From assembly GCA_029267635.1 (NCBI GenBank), contig JAJUIK010000012.1, forward strand, positions 1 to 64,000: DNA of 64,000 bases, in the 5' to 3' direction. The notes under the pieces were generated by a model. It had not been told where the DNA came from, did not search any database, and saw only the letters and a program-made list of their open reading frames with translations. The position numbers were made by a program, and so were the translations under genes. Every line of letters begins with the position of its first letter. The stretch's first letter is position 1. Source of the DNA: Moraxellaceae bacterium. GTDB taxonomy: Bacteria; Pseudomonadota; Gammaproteobacteria; Pseudomonadales; Moraxellaceae. Positions 18,046 to 27,571 of this stretch are shown in pieces.

Positions 18046-19410
18046 ATGGGTACTTCGTTAATTCAAAAATATAATGTTCCTGGGCCACGCTATACCAGTT
18101 ATCCGACGGTACCCTATTGGGAAGACAGTTCTTTCTCAGCAGAACTTTGGCAACAGAGCCTGAAACGTTCCTTTGATGAATCCAATGCCAGTGAAGGCAT
18201 CAGCCTGTACATCCATCTGCCGTTTTGCGAAAGTCTGTGTACCTTTTGTGGCTGTCACAAACGCGTGACTAAACGTCATGAAGTGGAAGCGCCTTATATT
18301 GCTGCTGTGTTGAAAGAGTGGGAGCTGTATTGCCAACTGCTGGTCAACAAGCCGCGTATCAAGGAAATTCACCTGGGCGGCGGTACGCCGACTTTTTTCT
18401 CTGTTGAACATCTGGTGCAACTGATGCAGGGCATCCTATCGAAAGCCGAAATTGCAGAAGAACATGAATTCAGCTTTGAAGGCCATCCGAACAGTACCAC
18501 GCGTGAACATTTGCAGGCCTTGTATGACTTGGGTTTTCGTCGGGTCAGCTATGGGGTGCAGGACTATAACCTCACCGTGCAAAAAGCTATTCACCGGATA
18601 CAGCCATTTGAACATGTCGAGCGTGTCACGCAATGGGCGCGTGAAATTGGTTATCGCTCCATCTCGCATGATCTGGTGTTCGGTCTGCCATTTCAAAGTC
18701 TGGACGATGTGCTGAATACCATCGAGAAAACCACCAGCCTACAGCCAGACCGTTTGGCCTTTTACAGTTATGCGCATGTGCCGTGGATTAAAGGCAATGG
18801 CCAGCGTGGTTTTAAAGATGAAGATGTGCCGCAAGACCATGTGAAGCGCACTTTATATGAGGAAGGCAAAAAACGTCTGCTTGAGCATGGTTATCATGAA
18901 ATCGGTATGGATCATTTTGCGCTGGCCAGTGATGCCATGTACCAGTCCTTCCAGCAGGGCAGCTTACACCGTAATTTCATGGGTTATACTGCATCGAAAA
19001 CTCAGGTGATGATTGGGCTAGGGGTTTCCTCGATCAGTGATAGCTGGTACAGCTTTGCCCAGAATGAAAAACAGCTGGAAGAGTATTATGCCCGTCTGGA
19101 AAATAATGAAATTCCGGTATTCCGTGGGCATGTGCTGAGCACAGAAGACCTGATGATCCGCAAACACATTTTAAACCTGATGTGTACCTTCCAGACCTCA
19201 TGGTCCAGTGCCGAGATGCAATTTCCAGAATTGCCAGAGGTTCTGACCCAACTGGCTGAAATGCAGCAGGATGGTTTGCTGGAGATTCTAGAGCAGGGAA
19301 TCAAAGTGACGGAACAGGGCAAACCATTTGTACGTAATATCTGTATGGCTTTTGATTTAAGATTGAAACGCAAGATGCCGAACACTCGCATTTTTTCCAT
19401 GACCATTTAA
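18046..19410 (+). CDS. hemN: Oxygen-independent coproporphyrinogen III oxidase
   Basis: A radical SAM enzyme for the same step as HemF but without O2. The Fe-S motif is YIHLPFCESLCTFCGCHK, the CxxxCxxCxC pattern with a fourth cysteine that marks true HemN, preceded by GPRYTSYPTVPYW. GGGTPTFF, FEGHPNSTT and KTQVMIGLGVSSISD also fit. I prefer the ATG at 18046 (MGTSLIQKYN), about 454 residues; an ATG at 18037 and a TTG at 18013 are in frame. A bidirectional terminator follows. No FNR-type palindrome (TTGAT-N4-ATCAA) was seen between hemF and hemN. Confidence 0.93.
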   Translation: MGTSLIQKYNVPGPRYTSYPTVPYWEDSSFSAELWQQSLKRSFDESNASEGISLYIHLPFCESLCTFCGCHKRVTKRHEVEAPYIAAVLKEWELYCQLLVNKPRIKEIHLGGGTPTFFSVEHLVQLMQGILSKAEIAEEHEFSFEGHPNSTTREHLQALYDLGFRRVSYGVQDYNLTVQKAIHRIQPFEHVERVTQWAREIGYRSISHDLVFGLPFQSLDDVLNTIEKTTSLQPDRLAFYSYAHVPWIKGNGQRGFKDEDVPQDHVKRTLYEEGKKRLLEHGYHEIGMDHFALASDAMYQSFQQGSLHRNFMGYTASKTQVMIGLGVSSISDSWYSFAQNEKQLEEYYARLENNEIPVFRGHVLSTEDLMIRKHILNLMCTFQTSWSSAEMQFPELPEVLTQLAEMQQDGLLEILEQGIKVTEQGKPFVRNICMAFDLRLKRKMPNTRIFSMTI

Positions 19411-19430
19411 TAGTCTAAATAGCTCCATAA

Positions 19431-19463
19431 AAAACGGAGTGGACTTTAAGCCACTCCGTTTTT
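19431..19463. terminator. Bidirectional rho-independent terminator between hemN and ribA
   Basis: AAAACGGAGTGG and CCACTCCGTTTT pair around an 8-nt loop and are followed by a T-run. Convergent genes end on both sides. Confidence 0.9.
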
Positions 19464-19485
19464 AAATCAGGTGATGCGCCGGAGG

Positions 19486-20088
19486 TTAGAAGTCATCTGT
19501 ATGATAAAGGTGTGACATGCGTTCACGTTTGGTTTTTAAATAGCCTTCATTAAACTGGTTCTTGCCAACGGTTAAAGGGACACGACCCACCACATCAATG
19601 CCTTGCGCTTTTAGGGCTTCAATTTTTAGCGGATTGTTGGTGATGAGTTTGACCTGCTGTACACCTAAATGGTCCAGCATAATCGGGCACATGTCATATT
19701 CACGCGCATCCGCAGGCAAATTCAGCATTAAATTGGCATCCACCGTATCATGGCCTTGATCCTGCAGGGCATAAGCACGGATTTTGTTGGTCAGGCCAAT
19801 GCCGCGGCCTTCCTGACGCAAATACAAAATGACGCCTTGACCGGCTTCATTAATCATTTTCTGTGTCGCTTGCAATTGTGGACCACAATCACACTTCAAC
19901 GAGGCAAAGGCATCGCCAGTCAGGCATTCGGAGTGGATGCGCACGAGGACGGGACCATTCGGAGGTGTCTCCAGTCCTTTAGATAGTGCCACATGCTCTT
20001 CGCCGGTTGTAGGATCTTGAAAAACACTAATTTTAAAGTCACCAAAAGCAGTCGGTAGTTTAGAAGAGGCAACAAATTCTATTGGCAC
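19486..20088 (-). CDS. ribA: GTP cyclohydrolase II
   Basis: First step of riboflavin synthesis from GTP. The zinc cysteines are Cys55, Cys66 and Cys68 in [29 protein letters not shown] and [18 protein letters not shown] are also diagnostic. 200 residues, a stand-alone RibA not fused to the RibB domain. I see no FMN riboswitch signature in the 319 bp upstream. It ends against the terminator shared with hemN. Confidence 0.96.
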   Translation of the reverse strand: MPIEFVASSKLPTAFGDFKISVFQDPTTGEEHVALSKGLETPPNGPVLVRIHSECLTGDAFASLKCDCGPQLQATQKMINEAGQGVILYLRQEGRGIGLTNKIRAYALQDQGHDTVDANLMLNLPADAREYDMCPIMLDHLGVQQVKLITNNPLKIEALKAQGIDVVGRVPLTVGKNQFNEGYLKTKRERMSHLYHTDDF

Positions 20089-20212
20089 AGTTCAACCCAT
20101 GGTTAGCTTAGAAAGTAGTTGAAAGTATAGCGTAATGCTTGGACATTGGTAGAATTGCTATAATGATTTTATGCAGAACATTTTCTTTTTTGTATAAAGC
20201 ACACGATAATAG

Positions 20213-20242
20213 TTGATAAATAGTAAGATTATTCAGGATAAT
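20213..20242 (+). promoter_or_regulatory. Predicted sigma-70 promoter for dxs
   Basis: TTGATA (20213-20218) and GATAAT (20237-20242) are separated by 18 bp. If used, transcription would start near 20249 and leave a leader of about 160 nt before dxs, enclosing the small ORF at 20270-20338. Confidence 0.45.
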
Positions 20243-20269
20243 CTGCTGCACCACACAAAGCCGTACCAG

Positions 20270-20338
20270 ATGTATGAGAGAATACTCAAGATGACATCGC
20301 TACAAATGTGGTTGCTCGAAGGTGATTTCATTCGATAA
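20270..20338 (+). CDS. Possible leader peptide ORF upstream of dxs
   Basis: A 22-codon frame, MYERILKMTSLQMWLLEGDF then IR, or 15 codons from the ATG at 20291, which has GAGAGA 9 nt upstream. Its stop codon overlaps CGATAA (20333-20338), which pairs with TTATCG (20349-20354), so a small hairpin forms at the end of the frame. This could be a leader peptide acting on dxs expression, or chance. There is no known family. Low confidence. Confidence 0.25.
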   Translation: MYERILKMTSLQMWLLEGDFIR

Positions 20339-20407
20339 TGTTCATCATTTATCGCTAACCCATTTACCTAGCTACGATTTGCCAGGCTTTAGAAGGCTTT
20401 GCCATAT

Positions 20408-22324
20408 ATGTTGTATACCGAAATTCCAACTCAACGCCCTGTTACGCCATTGTTAGATGAAATTGATCATCCTCAACAATTACGTCAGCTCGAGCAAAGT
20501 CAGCTAGAACAGGTGGCAGATGAGTTGCGTCAATATATTCTGTATGCAGCCGGGCAAAGTGGTGGCCATTTTGGTGCCAACCTGGGCGTGATCGAACTGA
20601 CCGTTGCGCTGCATTTCTGTTTCAATACACCGCATGACCGCCTGGTCTGGGATGTCGGTCACCAAGCTTATCCGCATAAAGTTTTAACCGGGCGCCGCGA
20701 GCAGATCACCACGATCCGTGCCAAAAATGGTCTGGCAGCTTTCCCAGCACGTGAAGAATCTGAATTTGACACTTTCGGCGTTGGCCATTCTTCAACCGCA
20801 ATTTCTGCCGGTTTGGGGATGTCACTGGCACGCCGTTATCAGAACAATCCCGGTGAGGTGGTATGTATTGTCGGTGATGGTGCGATGACCGCCGGTATGG
20901 CGTTTGAAGCCATGAATGATGCGGTGGCACATAATGCAGATCTCATGGTGGTACTCAACGATAATGATATGTCGATTTCCTGCAGTACTGGTGGTTTTGC
21001 CAAACATCTGGCGGCCATTTGGGAAAAAGGTCACTTCGTCAATATTGATGAAAATGGCGAAGCCTATATTCAGCCGCACCCACAGTGGACGTATAATTCA
21101 CGTTTGCATCAATCGGCGACAGATGCTGCAGACAACCTGTTTAAAGCCATCGGTTTTGACTATTTCGGACCGTTTGATGGTCATGATGTGCAGCAACTGG
21201 TACAAGTTTTTGAGGCATTGAAAAAACGCAGTGGTCCGCGCTTAATCCATGTTTACACCCGTAAGGGTAAAGGTTTTGCACCTGCGGAAGCGGACCCGAT
21301 TAAATATCATGCCATTAATAAAATGGTGGTTACACCACTGCTGCAACCGGTAAAAAAATCCGCACCTAAATATTCGGATGTGTTTGGACAATGGCTTTGT
21401 GACGAGGCTGCCCAAGACCAACGCTTGCTGGCGATTACTCCGGCCATGTGCGAAGGCTCGGGCATGGTCAAATTTGCCAAGCAGTATCCTGAGCGTTTTT
21501 TTGATGTGGCGATTGCCGAGCAACATGCCGTGACTTTGGCCGCAGGGATGGCCTGTGAAGGTTTAAAACCTGTCGTCGCCATTTATTCAACTTTCCTGCA
21601 ACGTGGTTATGACCAGCTGATCCATGACGTAGCTCTGCAAAATCTGGATGTGACCTTTGCGATCGACCGGGCTGGCCTGGTTGGTGAGGATGGTCCAACG
21701 CATGCGGGTGCTTATGATTATGCCTATATGCGTACCGTACCCAACATGCTGATCATGGCGCCGAAAGATGAAAATGAATGCCGTCAGATGCTGCATACGG
21801 CTTATCTGTATCCGGGACCGGCAGCGGTGCGTTACCCACGTGGTCAGGGGCAAGGCGTTGAGATTCAGCAACAGATGACTACCCTGGACATTGGTAAAGC
21901 GGAGATCCTGGCGGAATTCAATCCTCAACAGGACGAGCAGATTTCGATTCTGGCCTTTGGCAGTCGTGTGGCTGTTGCTTTACAAGCCGCAGAGCAGCTG
22001 GCTCAGTTGCATGAAGTGGGGGTACGCGTGGTGAATATGCGTTTTGTCAAACCACTAGATGAAACAATGATTCAGCAGCTGGCTGAACATACCAGTTTGT
22101 TTGTCACGGTAGAAGAGCATGCGGTCATGGCAGGTGCAGGAAGTGCGGTCAATGAATATTTGGCACAAGCCCAAATTGTCAAGCCGGTACTGAATCTTGG
22201 ATTGCCTGATTCATTCTTGCCACAAGCGACCCATGCACAGATGCTGGAAGATTGTGGTCTGGATGCAGTCGGCATTCAGAACGCCATTGAAAAAGCATGG
22301 TTAAAGCTTGTACAGACAGTCTGA
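20408..22324 (+). CDS. dxs: 1-deoxy-D-xylulose-5-phosphate synthase
   Basis: Thiamine-diphosphate enzyme joining pyruvate and glyceraldehyde-3-phosphate, the entry to the MEP isoprenoid pathway and to thiamine and pyridoxal synthesis. Visible motifs: [27 protein letters not shown], the TPP/Mg motif [30 protein letters not shown] and PRGQG. The ATG at 20408 is chosen; AGAAGG lies 11 nt upstream, whereas the in-frame TTG at 20399 is too close to it. 638 residues, as expected. suhB follows after 119 bp. Confidence 0.96.
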   Translation: MLYTEIPTQRPVTPLLDEIDHPQQLRQLEQSQLEQVADELRQYILYAAGQSGGHFGANLGVIELTVALHFCFNTPHDRLVWDVGHQAYPHKVLTGRREQITTIRAKNGLAAFPAREESEFDTFGVGHSSTAISAGLGMSLARRYQNNPGEVVCIVGDGAMTAGMAFEAMNDAVAHNADLMVVLNDNDMSISCSTGGFAKHLAAIWEKGHFVNIDENGEAYIQPHPQWTYNSRLHQSATDAADNLFKAIGFDYFGPFDGHDVQQLVQVFEALKKRSGPRLIHVYTRKGKGFAPAEADPIKYHAINKMVVTPLLQPVKKSAPKYSDVFGQWLCDEAAQDQRLLAITPAMCEGSGMVKFAKQYPERFFDVAIAEQHAVTLAAGMACEGLKPVVAIYSTFLQRGYDQLIHDVALQNLDVTFAIDRAGLVGEDGPTHAGAYDYAYMRTVPNMLIMAPKDENECRQMLHTAYLYPGPAAVRYPRGQGQGVEIQQQMTTLDIGKAEILAEFNPQQDEQISILAFGSRVAVALQAAEQLAQLHEVGVRVVNMRFVKPLDETMIQQLAEHTSLFVTVEEHAVMAGAGSAVNEYLAQAQIVKPVLNLGLPDSFLPQATHAQMLEDCGLDAVGIQNAIEKAWLKLVQTV

Positions 22325-22360
22325 GCCACTGCTTTAAATTTTTCGCAACATTTTTTCCCT

Positions 22361-22396
22361 AAAAGCGCATTGATTTGCTAAAATACAGGCGCTTTT
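22361..22396 (+). terminator. Possible terminator or attenuator between dxs and suhB
   Basis: AAAAGCGC and GCGCTTTT pair around a 20-nt loop. The long loop and A/T-rich stem make it weaker than the other terminators in the window; it may allow readthrough into suhB. Confidence 0.4.
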
Positions 22397-22443
22397 ATGC
22401 ATTATTCTTTGTCAAAATCTTCAAAATTTGTAGTGGGTGTTCA

Positions 22444-23274
22444 ATGGAACCTATGGTGGTGATGGCTGCGCGTGCGGCTCAAACAGTTGGTCAAGAGCTT
22501 TTAAAAGCGCATCAGAATCGTCATAAACTCGATCTACAAGTGGAAGATAAAGGGATTGATGGTCCAGTAACGCGTGTAGACCGTTACTTAGAGCAGTTGA
22601 CTATCGATACCCTGCGTAAAAGCTATAAAAATCACAGTTTCCTGGGTGAAGAATTTGGCTTGCAAGAAGGCAAAGGTCACGATGCAGACTGGTGCTGGGT
22701 GATTGATCCGCTGGATGGCACACAAAACTTCATTAACGGTTTTCCGCATTTCTGTATTTCTATCGCTGTTCAGCATAAAGGTGTCACGCAACACGGCGTG
22801 ATCTATGACCCTGTACGTGACGAAATGTTCTCTGCTAGCCGCGGCCGTGGTGCCGTGATGAACCAGCGCCGTATTCGCGTGAATGTCAAAGACAGCCTGG
22901 ACAATACTTTCCTTGCTGTAGGTCATCCTTATCGCACGACCCGTAATGGTGAAGTGGTCTCCCATGCAGAACAGCATTTTGCTTCTTTGCTGGCAGTAAC
23001 CAAAGCGGGTGCGCATATCCGCCGTGGTGGTTCAGCAGCCTTGGATCTAGCTTATGTGGCTGCAGGCCGTTTTGATGGTTTCTTTGAGCTGGGCTTAAAA
23101 CCGTGGGATATTGCGGCAGGTGAGCTGATCGTGAAAGAAGCGGGCGGTACAATGGTGGATGCGCGTGGTGGTGCAGATTCAATGACCAATGGCCAGGTTT
23201 TGGCCTGTTCAATGAAAATGTTGAAACCATTAATGCAAAGCGTGATTCCTGCCTGGGCAGATGCCGCAAAATAA
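22444..23274 (+). CDS. suhB: Inositol monophosphatase family protein SuhB
   Basis: 276 residues from the ATG at 22444; the frame is open further upstream but that part is unlike the family. Mg2+-binding motifs: GEEFG (68-72), DPLDGTQNF (88-96) and KPWDIAAGELIVKEAGG near the C-terminus. In E. coli SuhB hydrolyses inositol phosphates and also acts with NusA and NusG in rRNA antitermination complexes; which role matters here cannot be read from sequence. A terminator follows at 23303. Confidence 0.94.
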   Translation: MEPMVVMAARAAQTVGQELLKAHQNRHKLDLQVEDKGIDGPVTRVDRYLEQLTIDTLRKSYKNHSFLGEEFGLQEGKGHDADWCWVIDPLDGTQNFINGFPHFCISIAVQHKGVTQHGVIYDPVRDEMFSASRGRGAVMNQRRIRVNVKDSLDNTFLAVGHPYRTTRNGEVVSHAEQHFASLLAVTKAGAHIRRGGSAALDLAYVAAGRFDGFFELGLKPWDIAAGELIVKEAGGTMVDARGGADSMTNGQVLACSMKMLKPLMQSVIPAWADAAK

Positions 23275-23302
23275 ACCACTGTAATTTTGCATTGAATAAA
23301 TT

Positions 23303-23330
23303 AAGACCTTCAATCGTTGAGGGTCTTGTT
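23303..23330 (+). terminator. Rho-independent terminator after suhB
   Basis: AAGACCTTCAA and TTGAGGGTCTT pair (one G-T pair) around a 3-nt loop, followed by a T-rich stretch. Confidence 0.75.
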
Positions 23331-23388
23331 CTTTAAGAAGAGTAGTTTTTGCGGTAGAAAGGCATTTTTAAAAAAATAGCAAAAGCGC

Positions 23389-23416
23389 ATGACATTTATT
23401 TTTTTTCTGCTATACT
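23389..23416 (+). promoter_or_regulatory. Strong promoter of the DEAD-box helicase gene
   Basis: ATGACA (23389-23394, one base from TTGACA) and TATACT (23411-23416) are 16 bp apart, with a TGC extended -10 element. The start of transcription would be near 23423, giving an untranslated leader of about 269 nt. Confidence 0.65.
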
Positions 23417-23476
23417 CCTGCGACGCACTTAAATTTCCGTTCATTACCTGAACATTATCTTCTAATCATTGTGTAT

Positions 23477-23531
23477 GCGCGTTCTGTCCATAGAGAGGAC
23501 AATTCCTCGCGCCCCAATCGCTTAAGCGATT
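23477..23531 (+). promoter_or_regulatory. Structured 5' leader of the DEAD-box helicase mRNA
   Basis: GCGCG (23477-23481) pairs with CGCGC (23508-23512), and inside it TGTCC (23485-23489) pairs with GGACA (23497-23501). Next comes the perfect palindrome AATCGCTTAAGCGATT (23516-23531). The arms lie within a leader of about 270 nt. Long structured leaders are known for cold-shock RNA helicase genes of the deaD/csdA type, where the product can control its own mRNA; that role is inferred here. Confidence 0.5.
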
Positions 23532-23691
23532 CCTTCAGGTTACGGCTGCAATCATGCGTGCGTTTAATCCAACATCGTCGTTACACGGATCGCCGCTGAA
23601 TCCTATGTTTTCAGCTTGAGTTGCTGTGCCGCTTTTGCCGATGTCCATACTGTATTTATAATGGAGCACCCATCTAGGGTGAACACTCTCT

Positions 23692-25569
23692 ATGAGCAAA
23701 ACTTTTGCTGATTTTTCTTTGCACGAATCCCTTACCCAAGCGCTTACAGACCTTGGTTTTACAGCTCCAACTCCTGTACAAGAACAAGCGATTCCTGCTG
23801 CATTAGAAGGTAAAGATCTTCTGGTTTCGAGCCAGACCGGTTCAGGTAAAACCGCTGCCTTTTTATTGCCAACATTAAATGCCTTGGCAGGCCAAGATAC
23901 GTTCCTTCCATTCAAAGAACGTATGCGTGCCGTAACGCAACCGAATATTTTGGTAATTTCACCTACACGTGAATTGGCACAGCAAGTGAGCCAAGATGCG
24001 ATTGCCTTTGTACGTCACATGAAAGGTGTGCGTATTGCAGCCATCATGGGTGGTATGCCATTTGCTAAGCAAATTCAACAGCTTAAGGGTGCACAAGTGG
24101 TAGTGGCGACTCCAGGTCGTTTGCTGGACTTGGTGAACCGTCGTCAGATCAAACTGGATAAAGTAGATGCTTTGATTGTTGATGAAGCAGACCGTATGCT
24201 GGATTTAGGTTTCTCGGAAGATTTGGAAGCGATTAGTGAATTGGCTGCCAATCGTAAGCAAACCTTAATGTTCTCCGCAACGTTTGCTGACCGTATTATC
24301 CGTCTTGCAGAATGCATGATGCAGGATCCGCTACGTATTGCGATCGAAACAGGTCACTCAACCAATACAGATATTACCCAGACTTTGCACTGGACTGATG
24401 GTTTTGAGCACAAGAAAAAATTACTGACGCACTGGTTAAATGACGAAACTCTAGACCAAGCGGTTGTATTTGCCAGCACGCAAGAAGATACCGATATGTT
24501 GGCTGAAGAGCTGGCAGAAGCGGGTCACTCTGTGGTTGCGCTACATGGTGCGATGCCACAAACCGTACGTAACCGCCGTTTGCGCAGCATCCGTGAAGGC
24601 CGTGCCAAAATCCTGGTTGCGACTGACGTTGCAGCGCGTGGTCTGGATGTTCCAACTATCTCTCACGTCATCAACTTCGGTTTGCCAATGAAACACGAAG
24701 ACTATGTACACCGTATTGGCCGTACAGGTCGTGCGGGCCGTACAGGTCAGGCGATTACTTTGGCGACTTACCGTGAGCGCGGCAAGATTCGTGCACTTGA
24801 AGACTATTTAGAAGCACGTTTAGACGTTTCTGAAATTGAAGGCCTTGAGCCATCTCCACCGCCAGCACGTTCTGGTCGTAGCGATGGTGGCCGTGGTGGT
24901 AACAAACGTCGTGATGGCGGCCGTGGCGGTTTTGGTGGTGGTCGTCGTTTTGAAGGCGAAAGCAACTTCAAACGTCGTGAAGGTGGTCGTGATGACCGTC
25001 CACGTCGTAGCTTCGATGACAAACCACGTGGCGAGCGTCCATTTGGTGAAGACCGTCCTAAGCGCGATTTTGGTGACCGTCCAGCACGCCGTGAGGGTGG
25101 CTTTGGCGACCGTCCACAACGTAGCTTCTCAGATAAGCCACGTACCGAGCGTTCATTTGGTGATGACCGTCCTAAGCGTGATTTTGGCGACCGTCCAGCA
25201 CGTCGTGAAGGTGGTTTCGGTGACCGTCCACAACGCAGTTTTGGCGGTGAAGACCGTCCACGTCGCGAGTTAAATGCCGATCGCCCACGTCGTGAAGGTG
25301 GTTTCAACGATAAACCGCGTTTTGACAACAATGATGATAACCGCGGTAACCGCGTAGATTACAAACCACGTAGCGGCGGTTTTAACAAGCCGGCAGGAGA
25401 TCGTGAACCACGTCGTTTTGGTGGTGAAGATCGCCCACGTCGCGAGTTTAATTCAGATCGTCCGCGTCGTGACTTTGCTGATAAACCACGAGGCGAACGT
25501 CCAGCATTTGGTGGTGAAGACCGTCCACGTCGTGATTTTGGCGACCGTCGTCGCAAATTTAACGATTAA
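23692..25569 (+). CDS. DEAD-box ATP-dependent RNA helicase with RGG-rich tail (RhlE-like)
   Basis: 625 residues. Helicase core: FADFSLHESL and TPVQEQAIP (Q motif, Gln30), SQTGSGKT (47-54), PTREL (91-95), TPGR, DEAD (164-167), SAT (195-197) and HRIGRTGRAGR. From about residue 380 the protein is a low-complexity, Arg/Gly/Asp/Pro/Phe-rich tail with repeats of the form GDRPxRRxGGFGDRP. Core is closest to the RhlE/DeaD groups. Expected roles are ribosome assembly and RNA remodelling in the cold; the basic tail probably binds RNA. It has its own strong promoter, long leader and terminator. Confidence 0.9.
   Translation: MSKTFADFSLHESLTQALTDLGFTAPTPVQEQAIPAALEGKDLLVSSQTGSGKTAAFLLPTLNALAGQDTFLPFKERMRAVTQPNILVISPTRELAQQVSQDAIAFVRHMKGVRIAAIMGGMPFAKQIQQLKGAQVVVATPGRLLDLVNRRQIKLDKVDALIVDEADRMLDLGFSEDLEAISELAANRKQTLMFSATFADRIIRLAECMMQDPLRIAIETGHSTNTDITQTLHWTDGFEHKKKLLTHWLNDETLDQAVVFASTQEDTDMLAEELAEAGHSVVALHGAMPQTVRNRRLRSIREGRAKILVATDVAARGLDVPTISHVINFGLPMKHEDYVHRIGRTGRAGRTGQAITLATYRERGKIRALEDYLEARLDVSEIEGLEPSPPPARSGRSDGGRGGNKRRDGGRGGFGGGRRFEGESNFKRREGGRDDRPRRSFDDKPRGERPFGEDRPKRDFGDRPARREGGFGDRPQRSFSDKPRTERSFGDDRPKRDFGDRPARREGGFGDRPQRSFGGEDRPRRELNADRPRREGGFNDKPRFDNNDDNRGNRVDYKPRSGGFNKPAGDREPRRFGGEDRPRREFNSDRPRRDFADKPRGERPAFGGEDRPRRDFGDRRRKFND
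25054..25242 (+). repeat. Tandem repeat in the helicase tail coding region
   Basis: Two copies of a 25-residue string beginning RPKRDFGDRPARREGG and ending DRPQRSF are encoded at 25054-25128 and 25168-25242, a 114-bp (38-codon) period. Protein copies are identical; DNA copies differ only at synonymous sites. Looser RPRR/DFGD units flank them. Confidence 0.85.
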
Positions 25570-25586
25570 AATGTGAAAGTTAAACG

Positions 25587-25617
25587 AAAAAAGCCGGTGT
25601 TTAACACTGGCTTTTTT
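25587..25617 (+). terminator. Rho-independent terminator of the DEAD-box gene
   Basis: AAAAAAGCC-GTGTT and AACAC-GGCTTTTTT form a long stem ending in a T6 run, 18 bp after the stop codon. Confidence 0.85.
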
Positions 25618-25689
25618 ATTGTGAGCTATTTTGTGTTGGTGTGTTTGGAATGTATACTAAGTCATATTTTTGCGTAGAATAAAAGAGTT

Positions 25690-25812
25690 ATGGATACCAA
25701 AACGGATCGTTTGACCTGGGATGAGTTAAACCAAGGAGTCTATATGCCTTATCTGTTTGTGTTGCTCGCACTCTGCAATATTGGCTATTTTGCCTATCAT
25801 CTTTTTGCTTAA
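25690..25812 (+). CDS. Very small membrane protein
   Basis: A 40-codon frame starting MDTKTDRLTWDELNQG, or 22 codons from the ATG at 25744, MPYLFVLLALCNIGYFAYHL then FA. AAGGAG at 25732-25737 stands 6 nt before that second ATG, the best ribosome-binding site in this region, so the 22-residue form is likely. It is one hydrophobic helix with no charge. It lies between the helicase terminator and mlaF in a 410-bp gap. The product may be a single-span small protein, or the stump of a longer gene with this N-terminal anchor. No family recognised. Confidence 0.45.
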   Translation: MDTKTDRLTWDELNQGVYMPYLFVLLALCNIGYFAYHLFA

Positions 25813-25979
25813 GCTTTCAATTTCATAAATAAAAAAATTAAAGCAATTCTTATATTTGTTTTCCTGATTTCTGCTATTGACGCGATAAAGCCGTGTAGCT
25901 TTTACGTGAAAGGGTAACAAATTTCGAGCTATTCAGGGTATAGTATGCGGGCTGAAAAAACGTAGGAAAACGCTCAGCC

Positions 25980-26795
25980 ATGAATTATACAGCGCTCCAG
26001 GCTCAATCCCTGATTGAAGTGAAGAATTTAAGCTTCAAGCGTGGCCAACGTGTTATTTACGACAATGTCGATATTCAGATCCGTCGTGGCCAGATTACCG
26101 CCATTATGGGACCTTCCGGTACCGGAAAAACCACCTTATTGCGTTTGATTGGCGGTCAGCTTACCCCCGATCATGGCGAAGTTTTGCTGGAAGGTAAAAA
26201 CCTGAACCAAATGTCACGTCAGGAATTATTTGCGGCCCGTGCACGTATGGGCATGCTGTTTCAAACTGGTGCATTGTTTACCGATATTTCGGTCTATGAA
26301 AATGTCGCCTTTCCGCTGCGTGCACATACCAAGCTGCCTGAAAATCTGATTGCGGAACTGGTGGCCCTCAAGCTCGAAGCTGTGGGTTTACGTGGTACGG
26401 AACAGCTCATGCCGGCAGAACTTTCCGGCGGGATGAACCGTCGTGTGGCCTTGGCACGTGCGATTGCGCTGGATCCTGAACTAATCATGTATGATGAACC
26501 GTTTGCCGGCCAGGACCCGATTGTCAAAGGGGTATTAACCCGTCTGATCCGTTCCCTGCGTGAAGCACTGGATTTAACTACTATTATTGTCTCGCATGAT
26601 GTGCACGAGACCTTATCGATTGCTGATTATATTTATATTGTGGCCGAAGGCATTGTGCAGGGGGAAGGCACGCCTGCAGAGCTACAAGCCAGTGATATTC
26701 CCTTTGTGAAGCAATTCCTTACCGGTTCCATGGAAGGTCCTGTCGATTATCAATTTAGTCATCAAGCATATTTAAGTCATGAGGTCCGTTCATGA
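25980..26795 (+). CDS. mlaF: Phospholipid ABC transporter ATP-binding protein MlaF
   Basis: ATPase of the MlaFEDB inner-membrane complex that moves phospholipids between the inner and outer membranes. Walker A is GPSGTGKT (44-51), the signature is LSGGMNRR (148-155) and Walker [14 protein letters not shown] (168-180); the GMNRR and GQDP variants are typical of MlaF. 271 residues. First gene of mlaFEDCB; a TATAGT -10-like hexamer sits at 25939-25944. Its stop overlaps the mlaE start by 4 bp. Confidence 0.95.
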   Translation: MNYTALQAQSLIEVKNLSFKRGQRVIYDNVDIQIRRGQITAIMGPSGTGKTTLLRLIGGQLTPDHGEVLLEGKNLNQMSRQELFAARARMGMLFQTGALFTDISVYENVAFPLRAHTKLPENLIAELVALKLEAVGLRGTEQLMPAELSGGMNRRVALARAIALDPELIMYDEPFAGQDPIVKGVLTRLIRSLREALDLTTIIVSHDVHETLSIADYIYIVAEGIVQGEGTPAELQASDIPFVKQFLTGSMEGPVDYQFSHQAYLSHEVRS

Positions 26796-27571
26796 ATGCC
26801 ATTGCCGATTTAGGTGGACGCGTTATTGAACGTGTACGCGGTATCGGGGTCGCGACCCTGATGCTGGCACAAATTTTATTTTCCATGCCGACCTGGTTGG
26901 GCGTCAAACTGTTCATTCACCAGATGTATCGGGTTGGCGTGATGTCGCTATTGATTATTGCAGTCTCTGGCCTGTTTATTGGTCTGGTCCTGGGCTTACA
27001 AGGGCATTCCATTCTGGTCAATATTGGCAGTGAATCATTGCTGGGCACAATGGTGGCGTTGACCTTGCTGCGTGAGTTGGCCCCGGTAGTGACCGCCTTG
27101 CTGTTTGCGGGTCGTGCCGGTTCTGCCTTAACCGCGGAAATTGGCCTGATGAAAGCCACAGAACAGCTGGCCAGTATGGAAATGATCGGGGTGGATCCCT
27201 TGAAACGGATTGTTTCACCACGTCTTTGGGCCGGTATTGTCAGTTTGCCGATGCTCACGGTGATCTTTGCTGCGATTGGGATCCTGGGCGGTAAAATGGT
27301 CGGGGTGGACTTTCTGGGAGTAGACGAAGGTTCATTCTGGAGCGGCATGCAAAACAGCGTTGAATTTGGCCATGATATTGTCAATGGTATTATTAAAAGT
27401 GTTGTTTTTGCCTTGATCTGTACCTGGATTGCGGTGTATCAGGGTTATGCCTGCGTCCCGACGTCTGATGGTATTGCGACTTCAACCACACGTACGGTGG
27501 TGTATTCGTCATTATGTGTTTTAGGTTTCGATTTTGTGTTGACTGCGGTCATGTTCGGAGGAATTAAATGA
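26792..27571 (+). CDS. mlaE: Phospholipid ABC transporter permease MlaE
   Basis: 259-residue inner-membrane permease of the MlaE (DUF140) family. Recognisable strings are [44 protein letters not shown] and [18 protein letters not shown], the conserved cytoplasmic coupling region. About five or six membrane segments. Starts within an ATGA overlap with mlaF and ends with another with mlaD, so the three are translationally coupled. Confidence 0.95.
   Translation: MNAIADLGGRVIERVRGIGVATLMLAQILFSMPTWLGVKLFIHQMYRVGVMSLLIIAVSGLFIGLVLGLQGHSILVNIGSESLLGTMVALTLLRELAPVVTALLFAGRAGSALTAEIGLMKATEQLASMEMIGVDPLKRIVSPRLWAGIVSLPMLTVIFAAIGILGGKMVGVDFLGVDEGSFWSGMQNSVEFGHDIVNGIIKSVVFALICTWIAVYQGYACVPTSDGIATSTTRTVVYSSLCVLGFDFVLTAVMFGGIK

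Noticed and set aside
20089-20407. FMN riboswitch for ribA
   Set aside because: None of the conserved RFN strings is present on the minus strand.
24804-25331. 175-residue minus-strand frame rich in Ser, Arg and Pro
   Set aside because: It is the antisense of the helicase's repetitive RG-rich tail; codon repetition keeps the other frame open. No ribosome-binding site or family.
25726-25920. 64-residue minus-strand frame opposite the small membrane ORF
   Set aside because: No ribosome-binding site and no family; the plus-strand frame has a strong Shine-Dalgarno.
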